The notes under the pieces were generated by a model. That model had not been told where the DNA came from. It saw only the letters and a list, made by a program, of their open reading frames with translations, and made no database searches. Positions 8,316-18,923 of a DNA stretch of 64,000 bases are shown piece after piece (positions within the stretch are counted from its first letter, which is position 1; every line of letters starts with the position of its first letter). A program made the position numbers and the translations under genes. Origin of the DNA: Pediococcus cellicola (GTDB lineage: Bacteria > Bacillota > Bacilli > Lactobacillales > Lactobacillaceae); contig NZ_JQBR01000003.1 in assembly GCF_001438655.1 (NCBI RefSeq), positions 62,001-126,000 on the forward strand, written 5' to 3'.

Positions 8316-11300
8316 TTACGCTTCGTCATCATGTTTCCGACGCTTTAACCCAAACAATGCGAGGAATGCACTTAAGAGAACCATGCCGAGCGCGGAAATA
8401 ACATTTTCATGTCGTTCATCAGTTTGTGGTAATATGCCTGCTTTAACCACAGTCATATCTTTCTTATGCTTAGTGTTCAAATGCGCCAAAGTCTCCAATT
8501 TTACTTGTGATCCTTTAGAATTCTTAACACCTTCTGGAGAACCTGAATGATCCGTGCCAACATCAGGACCATTGTCAGGTGTGGTCCCACCATTTCCTGG
8601 TTTGTTGTTGTCACCCGGTTTGCCAGGGTTGTGACCGCCCTCACCAGGATTGGTAGGCTTCTCCGGATTATTTCCATTACCATCCGAAATCTTCTTGTAT
8701 TGTACAACAACCAAACTATCTTCAGGTTTGTCCATTGTCGCCGCTGGAATTAGTTCTGCCACATCACCACTGTTCGTGTAGCCAGACAATGTTGGGGTTG
8801 TCACGGCATCAAAGATTCCCTGCGGTGTGTAGGAAACTTCCCCGGTGGTCTTGTTAGTCACAACTTTGTAAACCACTTTTTCAATAACATCTTGTGGTGT
8901 CTGGTCACCTGCACCTTCATAATGAATGGTTCGAGTAACAGTGATTTCACTATATTCAAGTTCATTAGTTGGTGTATAGGTTACCCTAACAGTTGAATCA
9001 ATTGGTTTAACCGTTGTGGTTTCAGGGGTATATCCAGCTACGTCCCCGCTATTGGTAAACCCGTTAATTTCTGGTGTATCAACAGCAGCATATCCACTTT
9101 CTGGTGTGTAGACAGATTTGCCAGTTGCTTTGCTTGTCGCCACATCGTAGATAATCGACTGGACTTTATCAGCAGGGGTTCTTAGCCCAGCCCCCGTGTA
9201 ATGAACTGTCTGTGATACGGTTAGTTTACTGTGCGTAATAACATCATTAATCGTATATGTTCCACTGATAAAGTCTTTATCAGTCAACTCATAATTTGGA
9301 TTAGCAGCAGCTACTTTGGCCTTGCCACTAGTGTTCAGGCTCACTTCATAATGTCCGACATGTGTAAGAACGCCTTCCACTACCTTACCAGTTGATTTAT
9401 CTACAAAGATAAAGTCTGCATTGGTTAGATTGTCTGGGCTCTTGAGATCAGACCCAATGGTAATGTTAAAGGTAGGTGTGGCTTCCCCATAATTTGATGA
9501 GGCGTCATTAACTTTAACTTGCGTTGTCATTTCTCCTGATCCAGTGTTTGCTTTGACAATCGTCATTGAGCCGTTTACTACTGTAATGTCATAGTTACTG
9601 TTGACATTATTGTCATTGGCAGTCACTGTCACCTCATATTGACCAACATTGGTATGACTGTTATTTTCAGTTATATAACTGATAGTTTCACCATTTACCG
9701 CGCCATCGACAACAACATCCAAGCTGTGCGACTTACCATCGTACACAATCTTATCGTTACTCGTGACCGTTAAGGATGCTTTAGCTTTATTGATTGTAGC
9801 CGTATTGCTAAGCGTCGTTAAATCGCCTATATCGTAGTTATTATTTGCTGCCTTAACCTTATCAATTCCACTTGCTGTCAACTTAACTTGATAATTGCCC
9901 GCGTTAACTGGGTTTTTAACCACATTACCCTTAGCATCCAGATATTCGTAGTCACCATTTTCTAATGTTACATCGGCTTCTGGTCCTTGAACTACAGGGC
10001 TTTCATCAAACGACTTCCCATCATAGGTTTTGTTGATATTTTCACCTTTGGCATTTCCAATATGAATCTCGCCCTCTGGTACTGTAGCTTTCACAATGGT
10101 CATCGAGCCATTCACCAATGTGATGTCGTAGTTGTTGTTGACATCATTGTTAACGGCAGTTACGGTCACATCATACTGGCCAACATTAGTCTGACTGTTG
10201 TTTTCAGTTGTATAGTCAATGGTTTCACCATTAACCGCCCCCTTGGAATCAACATTTAAACTATGCGCCTTCCCATCGTATGCAATGTTATCGTTGCTTA
10301 CAACCGTTAGCGTTGCTTTAGCCTTACTAATCGTGGCTTTATTGCCAATTTGACTTAAATCACCTAAGTCATAGTTACTATTGGCGTCAGCAACTCGTCT
10401 TTCTCCACTTGAAGTGAGCCTAATTGTATATTCACCTGCATTAACCGGATTGGTCACAACCTTACCTTCAACATCCACATATTCGTAGTCGCCGGCCTCT
10501 AAAGTAACATCTTTCTCTGGCCCTTGTACTACTGGGTTTTCACTAAACGTCTGCCCATCATAAGTCTTACTGAAACCTTCTCCATCTGCATTACCGATAA
10601 TGATTTCACCAGGTGTGATTGGTACTTTCGTGATCGTCATTGAACCTAAACCAGATGTGATTTCGTAATTGCTGTTAATACTGTTATTATCAGCAGTCGC
10701 TGTCACATCGTACTGACCAGCATTGATGTGACTATTGTTTTTAGTTGTATAGGTGATCGTTTCACCATTTACCGCCCCAGTCACCTCAATATCTAAGCTA
10801 TGCGAATTACCATCGTACATAATTTTATCGTTGCTTACAATATTAATTTTAGCTGGTGCTTTTCGGATTATGACGTCATTCATCAACCCACTTAAGTCGC
10901 CCAACTCGTAACTGCTGTTTGCAGTAGTAACTGCTTTAATTCCAGCATCAGTTAATTTGATCGTGTAATCACCGGCGTTGATCGGATCTTTCACGACATT
11001 ACCTTTGGCATCTAAATATTCATAATCACCACTTTCTAAAGTCACATCTTTTTCTGGTCCTTGAACCACCGGACTTTCACCAAACGTCTTGCCATCATAG
11101 GTTTTGTTCAAAGCATTTCCATTCACATTACCGATGATGATTTCACCTGGCGTCGTTGGAGCCTTCACGATCGTCATCGAGCCAGAACCTGGTGTGATCT
11201 CGTAATTCCTATTAACCGCGTTATCATCAGCGGTAGCCGTCACCTCATATTGACCAACATTAGCATGCTGGTTGTTTTCAGTTGTGTAGGTGATTGTCTC

Positions 11301-14300
11301 ACCATTTACCGCGCCGGTTACTTCTGTCTTCAAACTGTGTGTGTCACCGTCATATACAATAGTGTCATCACTAGTGATATTGATGCTAGCTTTGGCCTTT
11401 TGAATTGTAGCTTTGTTGACGAGTGTCGTTAAGTCGCCTAACGCATAATTACTATTGGCATCTGTAACTGCTTTGATTCCAGAGCCAGTTAACTTAATCG
11501 TGTAATCGCCCGCATTTTTAGGACTTTCAACAACATTACCGTTAGTATCCAAATATTCGTAGTCGCCACTCTCTAAAGTCACATCTTTTTCTGGTCCTTG
11601 AACCACTGGATTGCCACTAAACGTCTTACCATCGTACGTCTTATTTAAGTCATACCCGTTCGCATCACCAATGCTAATCTCGCCTTCTGGAGTTGTTGCT
11701 TTCACAATCGTCATTGAGCCATTTGTGACCGTAATGTCATAGTTGCTGTTGACATCATTTTTATCGACAGTCACTGTTACATCATACTGGCCAACATTAG
11801 TGTGACTGTTATTTCCAGTCGTATAGGTGATCGTCTCACCATTTACTGCACCAGTTACCTCAATATCTAAACTGTGTGAATCGCCATCATAAGTAACATT
11901 TTCATCACTTATGACCTTGACACTTGCTTGTGCTTTATTGATGACGGCTTTATTAACGAGTGTCGTTAAGTCGCCCAACTCGTAATTGCTGTTTACAGTA
12001 GTAACTGCTTTAATCCCAGCATCAGTTAATTTGATCGTGTAATCACCTGCATTGACCGGATTAGTCACTTTATTGCCATCTTTATCGTAATAAGCGTACT
12101 CACCAGTTGTTAAGGTGACATCAGTTTCTGGGCCTTGCACTACAATCGGTGAATTATCGGTAAACGTTTTGCCATCGTACGTCTTGTTTAAATCATAACC
12201 GTTCACGTCACCAATATGGATCTCACCTTCTGGTGTCGTTGCTTTGACAATTGTCATCGAGCCGGTACCATTGGTGATCTCATAGTTATTATTAACGTCA
12301 TTATCAGTAGCAATTGCTGTTACCTCATATTGACCGACAGCCGTATTCTTATTGTTAGTCACTGTATACGTGATCGTTTCCCCATTTACCGCACCGATGA
12401 CCTCAGTATCCAAACTATGCGCAGCACCATCGTATGTGATGTGGTCATTGCTTGTGATATTAATTTGTGCCTGTGCTTTGTGAATGGTGGCATTATTCGT
12501 CAAACTGCTTAAGTCGCCCAATTCATAGCCACTGTTTGCATTAGTAACCGCAGTGATTCCAGATTCAGTTAATTTGACTGTATAATTACCTGCGTTTGTA
12601 GGATTTGCAACGACATTGCCGTTAGCGTCCAAATACTCATAATCCCCACTCGCTAGCGTAACGTCTTTTTCTGGTCCTTGTACCACTGGATTGCCGCCAA
12701 ACGTCTTGCCATCGTAAGTTTTGTTTAAATCATTTCCATTCACATCTCCGATGACAATTTCACCAGGGGTTGTTGGGGCTTTCACAATTGTCATTGAGCC
12801 CGTCCCATTGGTAATCTCATAGTTGCTATTGACTACATTGCTATCAGCGGTGGCCGTCACCTCATATTGACCGACAGCCGTATGACTATTATTAGTAACT
12901 GTATACGTGATCGTTTCCCCATTTGCCACACCAGTTACCTCAATAGCTAAGCTATGTGCCACACCATCATACGTAATCTGGTCGTTACTCGTGACATTAA
13001 TGCTAGCTTTTGCTTTTTGAATTGTGGCTTTATTGACCACTGCAGCTAAGTTTCCTAAGTCATAATTACTGTTTGCTGCTGTAACCTTATCCACGCCACT
13101 GGAAGTAAGTTTAATTGTGTACTCACCCGCGTTAACTGGATTTGCCACTTCTTTATCATCTTGATCGTAATAAGCATAATCACCGGCTTCTAAGGTAACA
13201 TCGGCCTCCGGTCCTTGGACTACCGGATCAGTACTAAATGACTTGCCATCATACGTCTTGTTTAAATCATTTCCATTCACATCGCCGATGACAATTTCAC
13301 CAGGAGTTGTTGGGGCTTTCACGATTGTCATCGAGCCTGTCCCATTGGTGATCTCATAGTTACTATTAACGACATTATCAGTAGCAGTTGCTGTGACATC
13401 ATATTGACCGACAGCCGTATTCTTATTGTTAGTAACTGTATACGTGATCGTTTCCCCATTTACCGCACCAGTTACCTCAATAGCTAAGCTATGTGCCGCA
13501 CCATCATATGTGATGTGGTCATTGCTTGTGATATTAATTTGTGCCTGTGCTTTGTGAATGGTGGCATTATTCGTCAAACTGCTTAAGTCGCCCAATTCAT
13601 AGCCACTGTTTGCATTAGTAACCGCAGTGATTCCAGACTCAGTTAATTTAATTGTATAGTTGCCTGCATTGGTAGGATTTGCAACGACATTACCGTTAGC
13701 ATCCAAATACTCATAATCCCCACTCACTAGCGTAACGTCTTTTTCCGGTCCTTGTACCACAGGACTTTCATCAAACGTTTTCCCATCATAAGTTTTATCA
13801 AGATCATTTCCGTTTACATCACCAATACTAATTTCGCCTTCTGGTGTCGTTGCTTTGACAATTGTCATTGAGCCGGAGCCATCGGTGATCTCATAGTTGC
13901 TATTGACTGCATTGCTATCAGCGGTGGCCGTCACTTCATATTGACCGACAGCCGTATGACTATTGTTAGTAACTGTATACGTGATCGTTTCGCCATTTAC
14001 CGCACCGATGACCTCAGTATCCAAACTATGCGCAGCACCATCGTATGTGATGTGGTCATTGCTTGTGATATTAATGTGTGCCTGTGCTTTGTGAATGGTG
14101 GCATTATTCGTCAAACTGCTTAAGTCGCCCAATTCATAGCCACTGTTTGCATTAGTAACCGCAGTGATTCCAGACTCAGTTAATTTAATTGTATAGTTGC
14201 CTGCATTGGTAGGATTTGCAACGACATTACCGTTAGCATCCAAATACTCATAATCCCCACTCACTAGCGTAACGTCTTTTTCCGGTCCTTGTACCACAGG

Positions 14301-17300
14301 ACTTTCATCAAACGTTTTCCCATCATAAGTTTTATCAAGATCATTTCCGTTTACATCACCAATACTAATTTCGCCTTCTGGTGTCGTTGCTTTGACAATT
14401 GTCATTGAGCCGGAGCCATCGGTGATCTCATAGTTGCTATTGACTGCATTGCTATCAGCGGTGGCCGTCACTTCATATTGACCGACAGCCGTATGACTAT
14501 TGTTAGTAACTGTATACGTGATCGTTTCGCCATTTACCGCACCGATGACCTCAGTATCCAAACTATGCGCAGCACCATCGTATGTGATGTGGTCATTGCT
14601 TGTGATATTAATGTGTGCCTGTGCTTTGTGAATGGTGGCATTATTCGCCAAACTGCTTAAATCGCCTAAATCATAATCACTATTGGCATCAGTAACCGCT
14701 TTGATTCCGGATTGCGTCAGTCTAATCGTGTAGCCGCCTGAATTAACAGGATCATTCGCAACATTACCGTCTGTATCTAGGTACTCATAGTCACCGATTG
14801 TCAATGTGACATCATGCTCTGGTCCTTGTACTACTGGACTTTCACCAAACGTCTTACCATCATAAGTTTTGTTTAGCTCATTTCCATTCACATTACCAAT
14901 CGTAATTTCACCAGGCGTTATTGGCGCTTTGACGATCGTCATTGAGCCGTTTACGACTGTAATGTCATAGTTGCTGTTGACGTTATTGTCGTCAGCAATT
15001 GCCGTAACCGTATATTGACCGGCCTTTGTATGACTGTTGTTGACTGGTGTATAAGTGATGTTTTCACCATTGACTGCACCGTTCACCTTAATCTGCAAAC
15101 TATGTGCAGACCCGTCATACATAATTTGGTCATTACTGATGATGGTAATCGTCGCTTTTGCTTTATTAATCGTAACTGAACCTGTTGTGGCAGTGTTTGC
15201 CGCTAATTGATAATTACCATTAGTCGCAGCACTAAGAGCCGCATTAGCCACTTGTAATCCAGTAGCGTTTAAATTAAATTCGTACGTATTGGCATTCATT
15301 CCATCAGCTGTAAAATTAACGTCTTCCTTTGATAAAGCAACTTTGACAGTTGTACCCGCTTCATCATTCACTGCAATCGTGACATATAAATCAGTCGAAT
15401 CACTTGCTTTTGTTGTCCCATCATAATCAAAATTGGTTTTGCTTAATTCGGCAGAAGCTTTAGCAGAAACAATAATAAATGGTGCCGTCGCCGAATCAAA
15501 TGAAACCGTATAGTTAGACCCGCTTGCCGCTGTAATTGCATCTTGAATTGCTGTTTTACCAGTACTACTTAATGTGACCTCGTAAGTTCCACGATTAACA
15601 CCGCCACTAACTAATTGAATATCGCTATCTTTCAACGTGTACGTTACGCCAGTTGGTAATGTCACTTGATAGTTGCCGGCTGATGGTGACAACTGTTGAC
15701 CAGTATACGTCTTCGTTTCAGTACCACTTAATGTCACAGTGGCAGATACAGGTGTAATGATAAATGTCCCTGAAGTCTTGCCCAGTGTCACTGTAGTATA
15801 GTTACCGTCGGTCGCGGTTGTGAGCGCGGCTGCAATATTTGTTAAACCTGTTCTAGTTAACTGGACAGTATATGTCCCTACATTTTTACCATCACTACCA
15901 CTAACTAGGGCAACATCCCCGGTTTTTAATGTATAAGTTGTCCCATTTGATAAAAGCACATTGTAGTGACTAGCATTGGGACTCTGCGTCGCACCATTAT
16001 AAGGTACTGTTTGACTACCGGTTAAGTTAGCCGTCGCCGTAGCTGGTGTAATGGTTGCCGTCCCGTTAGCTGGTGTGACTGTATAGTTTTGCGCAGCGCC
16101 GCCTGCCACTTGTGCTGCTGTTAGTTTGGCCTGCCCAGCTGCACTAAATTGAACTGTATAAGTGCCCACATTTGTGGGGTTTGCAACAACCGTTTGCCCG
16201 TCACTTGCCAAATACTCAAAGTCACTCGAAGTCCATGAAATTGCTGGTGATGCCATACTGCCGGAGATAACTGTATAAGCTACCGTTGGCATTGTAACTG
16301 TCGCGCCATCATAAACTTTTGTGGTTGAGCTAATTGTTGCTGTAAGTGGGGCTTTTGTAATCACAAAAGTGGTACCAGCAGCCGAGTCAAAAGTCGCTGC
16401 ATTGTAATTTGTCCCTGTCGCGGCCGTAATTGCTGCCTGCACAGCTGTTTTTCCAGTTGTGCTCAAAACAACATTATAAGTGCCCGCGTTAGTACCACCA
16501 CTAACTAACTGAATATCACTATCTTTTAAAACATAAGTGACACCAGTTGGGAGCGTGATTTTATAATTACCGGCCTTTGGTGCTTGCTGAGCACCCGTAT
16601 ATTGCTCAGTTTCAGAGCCACTCAAAGTTACCGTGGTATCCGCTGCTTTGATAATAAATGATCCAGTTGCTGTACCAAAATCGATTGCATAGTTATTCCC
16701 AATTGCAGCTGTAATATTATTGATCCCAGTTGTACTTAGTTTAACCGCATAAGTACCTGCGTTAATACCACCGCTAACTAACTGAATATCACTATCCTTT
16801 AAAGCATAGGTGACACCAGTTGGGAGCGTGATTTTATAATTACCGGCCTTTGGTGCTTGCTGGTTACCAGTATAACCCTCAGTTTCGGTACCACTTAGAG
16901 TTACCGTTGCGTTAGTTTTATAGTAAAGGGTTATAGCGGTAATCGCCTTGCCGCTTGCATCAGTAACATAAACATTTCCATTAGCATCTACAGCAGTAAA
17001 ATTAATCGCTGTCGCAGGCACATTTTTGGCATCCGTTGCACTAAATGTATACCCAGCAATCGTTGGTACCGCTGGATTTGTGATAGTTGTCCCATTAACA
17101 TTTGCATCTCCATAAGAGCCCGTCAATACCGCATCTTTTGAAATCGTATTGCCTGAATAATCTTGATAGTGCACTGTAATTGCGGCAGTTTGTCTGTTAT
17201 AAACTAAATTTACGCTAGTTGACCCAACCAAAACGGTAGTCGTCACAGAATTTCTCAAGACATACCCAGGAATGCTTGGCGCTACCATCGTTAAGTTAGC

Positions 17301-18923
17301 AGATGCTGTTCCAGCTGCAATGGCGGCATTTGCGCTTGCTTGATCAGCAAACACCTGGATAACATCCCCAACGTTTGCCGTGATCGTATGACTCGTGGTT
17401 CCGGTAATCACCTTACCTGAAGTATCTGTTTCTTGATAAGTGACAGGTGCGGTTGCCTTCGTATAACTATAATTTAAGATTGTCACACCAAAAGCATTCA
17501 CTTTGTCTCCTGTTGAAGCGGCAATTGATAGTGACATTCCAATTTTTTGAGCAGCAGTTAACGTTCGTGTCCAAGTCGAGGCGCTGGTTGCACCAGTTCT
17601 TCCATAAACTTGATTAGATCCCGAGTTATTATCCGGAAGCGTAATTGTTAGGACACTGGTGGCCGCATTATATGAAATAGTAAACGCATGTGCTCGACCA
17701 TCCATAATACCTCTATTTATGGAAACCACTTGAGATGTTGTATCCTGAGCACTAACGTTACCGACATTACTGAAAATTCCACCGTCACCGACACGGGTAT
17801 TTGTATTTAATTTTCCAGAACTATCTGTTGTTCGCCAAGAAATTGTACCAGCAGCAGGCTTCATAATTTGCCAAGGTAACGCATTTGCGTTATCGAAATC
17901 ACCAAACGCAGTATTATAATATTCATCAATTGCTAATCCAAATGAGTTTGGTAAGCCACCAAGACCGAGGTTACCTCCAGTCCCAGATGTCGTTAATTGC
18001 GAAGGATTACTTGGACTAAATACAAAGGTCAGACCATCCGCTCCGTCTGAGCTATTTCCAAGAACGACCGTTCCAGACATGGTAAAACTGGAACTAAAAT
18101 TAAGCTGATTATTTAACACCAAATAACCAGACTGATTATTGGTTGCCGTCGTTAAACTAGATGATCCACTACTATTAGGCACAGTAGCGGTTCCGGCAGC
18201 CGTAAAGTCCCCAGCAACCGTACTAGATGACCCCGTATAAACTTCGCCTGCTTTATTGATAGATGTCGTACTATTTAAATTTGGCACGACCACATTTGCG
18301 TCTTTAGCCGTAATAACGACCGCACTGTTTAAATCAGAATTTGCAACTAAGGCTTTAACAGCTTTTTCATCAGCACCCACAGCAAGCGCAATGACCACTG
18401 TGCCATCAGCTTGAGTTGTGACAACTGAACCAGTTGGTAATTCATTTTGTAAGTTTGTCAGTGCATCAGAATTTAAAGTCGTTACTTTTTCGACAGTTGA
18501 TGTGCTAGCTGCACTTGAGTTTGCTACAGCCGCACGAGTTGAAACTGCTGAGCTACTAACCGTCGAATTTTTCGTCGCTTTCGTGCCTAACGCGCTTGTG
18601 CCTGTGCTTTCAGAACTTGCTACAGAAGAAACAGAACTAGTGGCCACACTAGAGGTTTGACTAGAACTCGTTTGAGAGGTCACTGCGGATACAGCTGCAC
18701 TACTAGATGATGAAGCAGCTGACTTTGGGGCAGAAGTTGTCGTACTTGACTCCGCACTGGTGGCTTGACTCACATCAGCTGACGTTTCACTAGCACTTGC
18801 CGATGAAGCCTCGGCTGAACTTGCTACAATCGTGCTACTACTAGTTTCGCTTGCATTAGCAGTCGAACTGGTTTCACTAACAGCTGTTGAGGCACTAGCT
18901 GCGCTACTTGAGCTCTGAATCAT
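8316..18923 (-). CDS. Giant LPxTG-type adhesin body: lectin-like, MucBP, MBG and Mub-like repeats
   Basis: The open frame encodes 3535 residues. By residue: 1-150 Ser/Ala/Thr-rich stalk; about 250-488 an L-type lectin-like domain (GADGLTFVFSP, GLAIDEYYNT, HAFTISYN, LTITL); 490-670 MucBP-like modules (ITVHYQDYSGN); 670-1250 MBG-like modules with YTGxxxxPxAGNY and DSDIQLVSGG; about 1250-3124 eleven tandem units; 3230-3420 two Mub-like repeats (TRTIHYEGAGDQTP); a Gly/Pro/Asn linker; then LPQTD near 3497, a hydrophobic helix and KRRKHDDEA for sortase anchoring. The frame starts at ATG 18923 without a ribosome site or signal peptide. The export signal lies in the adjoining frame (18904-19143); a single extra G at 18915 separates the two. 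Probably a mucus or host/plant surface adhesin; as sequenced it would not be exported. Confidence 0.88.
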   Translation of the reverse strand: MIQSSSSAASASTAVSETSSTANASETSSSTIVASSAEASSASASETSADVSQATSAESSTTTSAPKSAASSSSSAAVSAVTSQTSSSQTSSVATSSVSSVASSESTGTSALGTKATKNSTVSSSAVSTRAAVANSSAASTSTVEKVTTLNSDALTNLQNELPTGSVVTTQADGTVVIALAVGADEKAVKALVANSDLNSAVVITAKDANVVVPNLNSTTSINKAGEVYTGSSSTVAGDFTAAGTATVPNSSGSSSLTTATNNQSGYLVLNNQLNFSSSFTMSGTVVLGNSSDGADGLTFVFSPSNPSQLTTSGTGGNLGLGGLPNSFGLAIDEYYNTAFGDFDNANALPWQIMKPAAGTISWRTTDSSGKLNTNTRVGDGGIFSNVGNVSAQDTTSQVVSINRGIMDGRAHAFTISYNAATSVLTITLPDNNSGSNQVYGRTGATSASTWTRTLTAAQKIGMSLSIAASTGDKVNAFGVTILNYSYTKATAPVTYQETDTSGKVITGTTSHTITANVGDVIQVFADQASANAAIAAGTASANLTMVAPSIPGYVLRNSVTTTVLVGSTSVNLVYNRQTAAITVHYQDYSGNTISKDAVLTGSYGDANVNGTTITNPAVPTIAGYTFSATDAKNVPATAINFTAVDANGNVYVTDASGKAITAITLYYKTNATVTLSGTETEGYTGNQQAPKAGNYKITLPTGVTYALKDSDIQLVSGGINAGTYAVKLSTTGINNITAAIGNNYAIDFGTATGSFIIKAADTTVTLSGSETEQYTGAQQAPKAGNYKITLPTGVTYVLKDSDIQLVSGGTNAGTYNVVLSTTGKTAVQAAITAATGTNYNAATFDSAAGTTFVITKAPLTATISSTTKVYDGATVTMPTVAYTVISGSMASPAISWTSSDFEYLASDGQTVVANPTNVGTYTVQFSAAGQAKLTAAQVAGGAAQNYTVTPANGTATITPATATANLTGSQTVPYNGATQSPNASHYNVLLSNGTTYTLKTGDVALVSGSDGKNVGTYTVQLTRTGLTNIAAALTTATDGNYTTVTLGKTSGTFIITPVSATVTLSGTETKTYTGQQLSPSAGNYQVTLPTGVTYTLKDSDIQLVSGGVNRGTYEVTLSSTGKTAIQDAITAASGSNYTVSFDSATAPFIIVSAKASAELSKTNFDYDGTTKASDSTDLYVTIAVNDEAGTTVKVALSKEDVNFTADGMNANTYEFNLNATGLQVANAALSAATNGNYQLAANTATTGSVTINKAKATITIISNDQIMYDGSAHSLQIKVNGAVNGENITYTPVNNSHTKAGQYTVTAIADDNNVNSNYDITVVNGSMTIVKAPITPGEITIGNVNGNELNKTYDGKTFGESPVVQGPEHDVTLTIGDYEYLDTDGNVANDPVNSGGYTIRLTQSGIKAVTDANSDYDLGDLSSLANNATIHKAQAHINITSNDHITYDGAAHSLDTEVIGAVNGETITYTVTNNSHTAVGQYEVTATADSNAVNSNYEITDGSGSMTIVKATTPEGEISIGDVNGNDLDKTYDGKTFDESPVVQGPEKDVTLVSGDYEYLDANGNVVANPTNAGNYTIKLTESGITAVTNANSGYELGDLSSLTNNATIHKAQAHINITSNDHITYDGAAHSLDTEVIGAVNGETITYTVTNNSHTAVGQYEVTATADSNAVNSNYEITDGSGSMTIVKATTPEGEISIGDVNGNDLDKTYDGKTFDESPVVQGPEKDVTLVSGDYEYLDANGNVVANPTNAGNYTIKLTESGITAVTNANSGYELGDLSSLTNNATIHKAQAQINITSNDHITYDGAAHSLAIEVTGAVNGETITYTVTNNKNTAVGQYDVTATATDNVVNSNYEITNGTGSMTIVKAPTTPGEIVIGDVNGNDLNKTYDGKSFSTDPVVQGPEADVTLEAGDYAYYDQDDKEVANPVNAGEYTIKLTSSGVDKVTAANSNYDLGNLAAVVNKATIQKAKASINVTSNDQITYDGVAHSLAIEVTGVANGETITYTVTNNSHTAVGQYEVTATADSNVVNSNYEITNGTGSMTIVKAPTTPGEIVIGDVNGNDLNKTYDGKTFGGNPVVQGPEKDVTLASGDYEYLDANGNVVANPTNAGNYTVKLTESGITAVTNANSGYELGDLSSLTNNATIHKAQAQINITSNDHITYDGAAHSLDTEVIGAVNGETITYTVTNNKNTAVGQYEVTAIATDNDVNNNYEITNGTGSMTIVKATTPEGEIHIGDVNGYDLNKTYDGKTFTDNSPIVVQGPETDVTLTTGEYAYYDKDGNKVTNPVNAGDYTIKLTDAGIKAVTTVNSNYELGDLTTLVNKAVINKAQASVKVISDENVTYDGDSHSLDIEVTGAVNGETITYTTGNNSHTNVGQYDVTVTVDKNDVNSNYDITVTNGSMTIVKATTPEGEISIGDANGYDLNKTYDGKTFSGNPVVQGPEKDVTLESGDYEYLDTNGNVVESPKNAGDYTIKLTGSGIKAVTDANSNYALGDLTTLVNKATIQKAKASINITSDDTIVYDGDTHSLKTEVTGAVNGETITYTTENNQHANVGQYEVTATADDNAVNRNYEITPGSGSMTIVKAPTTPGEIIIGNVNGNALNKTYDGKTFGESPVVQGPEKDVTLESGDYEYLDAKGNVVKDPINAGDYTIKLTDAGIKAVTTANSSYELGDLSGLMNDVIIRKAPAKINIVSNDKIMYDGNSHSLDIEVTGAVNGETITYTTKNNSHINAGQYDVTATADNNSINSNYEITSGLGSMTITKVPITPGEIIIGNADGEGFSKTYDGQTFSENPVVQGPEKDVTLEAGDYEYVDVEGKVVTNPVNAGEYTIRLTSSGERRVADANSNYDLGDLSQIGNKATISKAKATLTVVSNDNIAYDGKAHSLNVDSKGAVNGETIDYTTENNSQTNVGQYDVTVTAVNNDVNNNYDITLVNGSMTIVKATVPEGEIHIGNAKGENINKTYDGKSFDESPVVQGPEADVTLENGDYEYLDAKGNVVKNPVNAGNYQVKLTASGIDKVKAANNNYDIGDLTTLSNTATINKAKASLTVTSNDKIVYDGKSHSLDVVVDGAVNGETISYITENNSHTNVGQYEVTVTANDNNVNSNYDITVVNGSMTIVKANTGSGEMTTQVKVNDASSNYGEATPTFNITIGSDLKSPDNLTNADFIFVDKSTGKVVEGVLTHVGHYEVSLNTSGKAKVAAANPNYELTDKDFISGTYTINDVITHSKLTVSQTVHYTGAGLRTPADKVQSIIYDVATSKATGKSVYTPESGYAAVDTPEINGFTNSGDVAGYTPETTTVKPIDSTVRVTYTPTNELEYSEITVTRTIHYEGAGDQTPQDVIEKVVYKVVTNKTTGEVSYTPQGIFDAVTTPTLSGYTNSGDVAELIPAATMDKPEDSLVVVQYKKISDGNGNNPEKPTNPGEGGHNPGKPGDNNKPGNGGTTPDNGPDVGTDHSGSPEGVKNSKGSQVKLETLAHLNTKHKKDMTVVKAGILPQTDERHENVISALGMVLLSAFLALFGLKRRKHDDEA
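9552..15165 (-). repeat. About eleven tandem 537-bp units (two MBG-type subdomains each) in the adhesin
   Basis: Each unit of about 179 codons begins near KAxASINITSNDxITYDG, continues through NGETITYT, SNYEIT and GSMTIVKA, then GEIxIGDVNGNDLNKTYDGK, PVVQGPEKDVTL, GDYEYLD, NAGxYTIKL and ends near YELGDLSSLxNxATI. Eleven starts are countable; the last lacks its second subdomain and runs into another type of module. Copies differ most in the outer units and are nearly identical in the middle, a pattern expected from expansion by recombination. Confidence 0.9.
13555..14628 (-). repeat. Two apparently identical adjacent 537-bp copies inside the adhesin array
   Basis: The sequence from about 13555 to 14091 is repeated without a difference that I can see from about 14092 to 14628, giving two identical 179-residue units. 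The third-position identity shows a recent duplication or gene conversion. Confidence 0.85.

Noticed and set aside
13941-14660. Open frames on the plus strand opposite the adhesin
   Set aside because: They repeat with the 537-bp unit, have no ribosome sites, and are antisense shadows of the adhesin code.
9552-15165. Regularly repeated DNA that could suggest a CRISPR or satellite array
   Set aside because: The 537-bp period is a multiple of three, lies inside one open frame and encodes MBG-type protein units, so it is a coding repeat.
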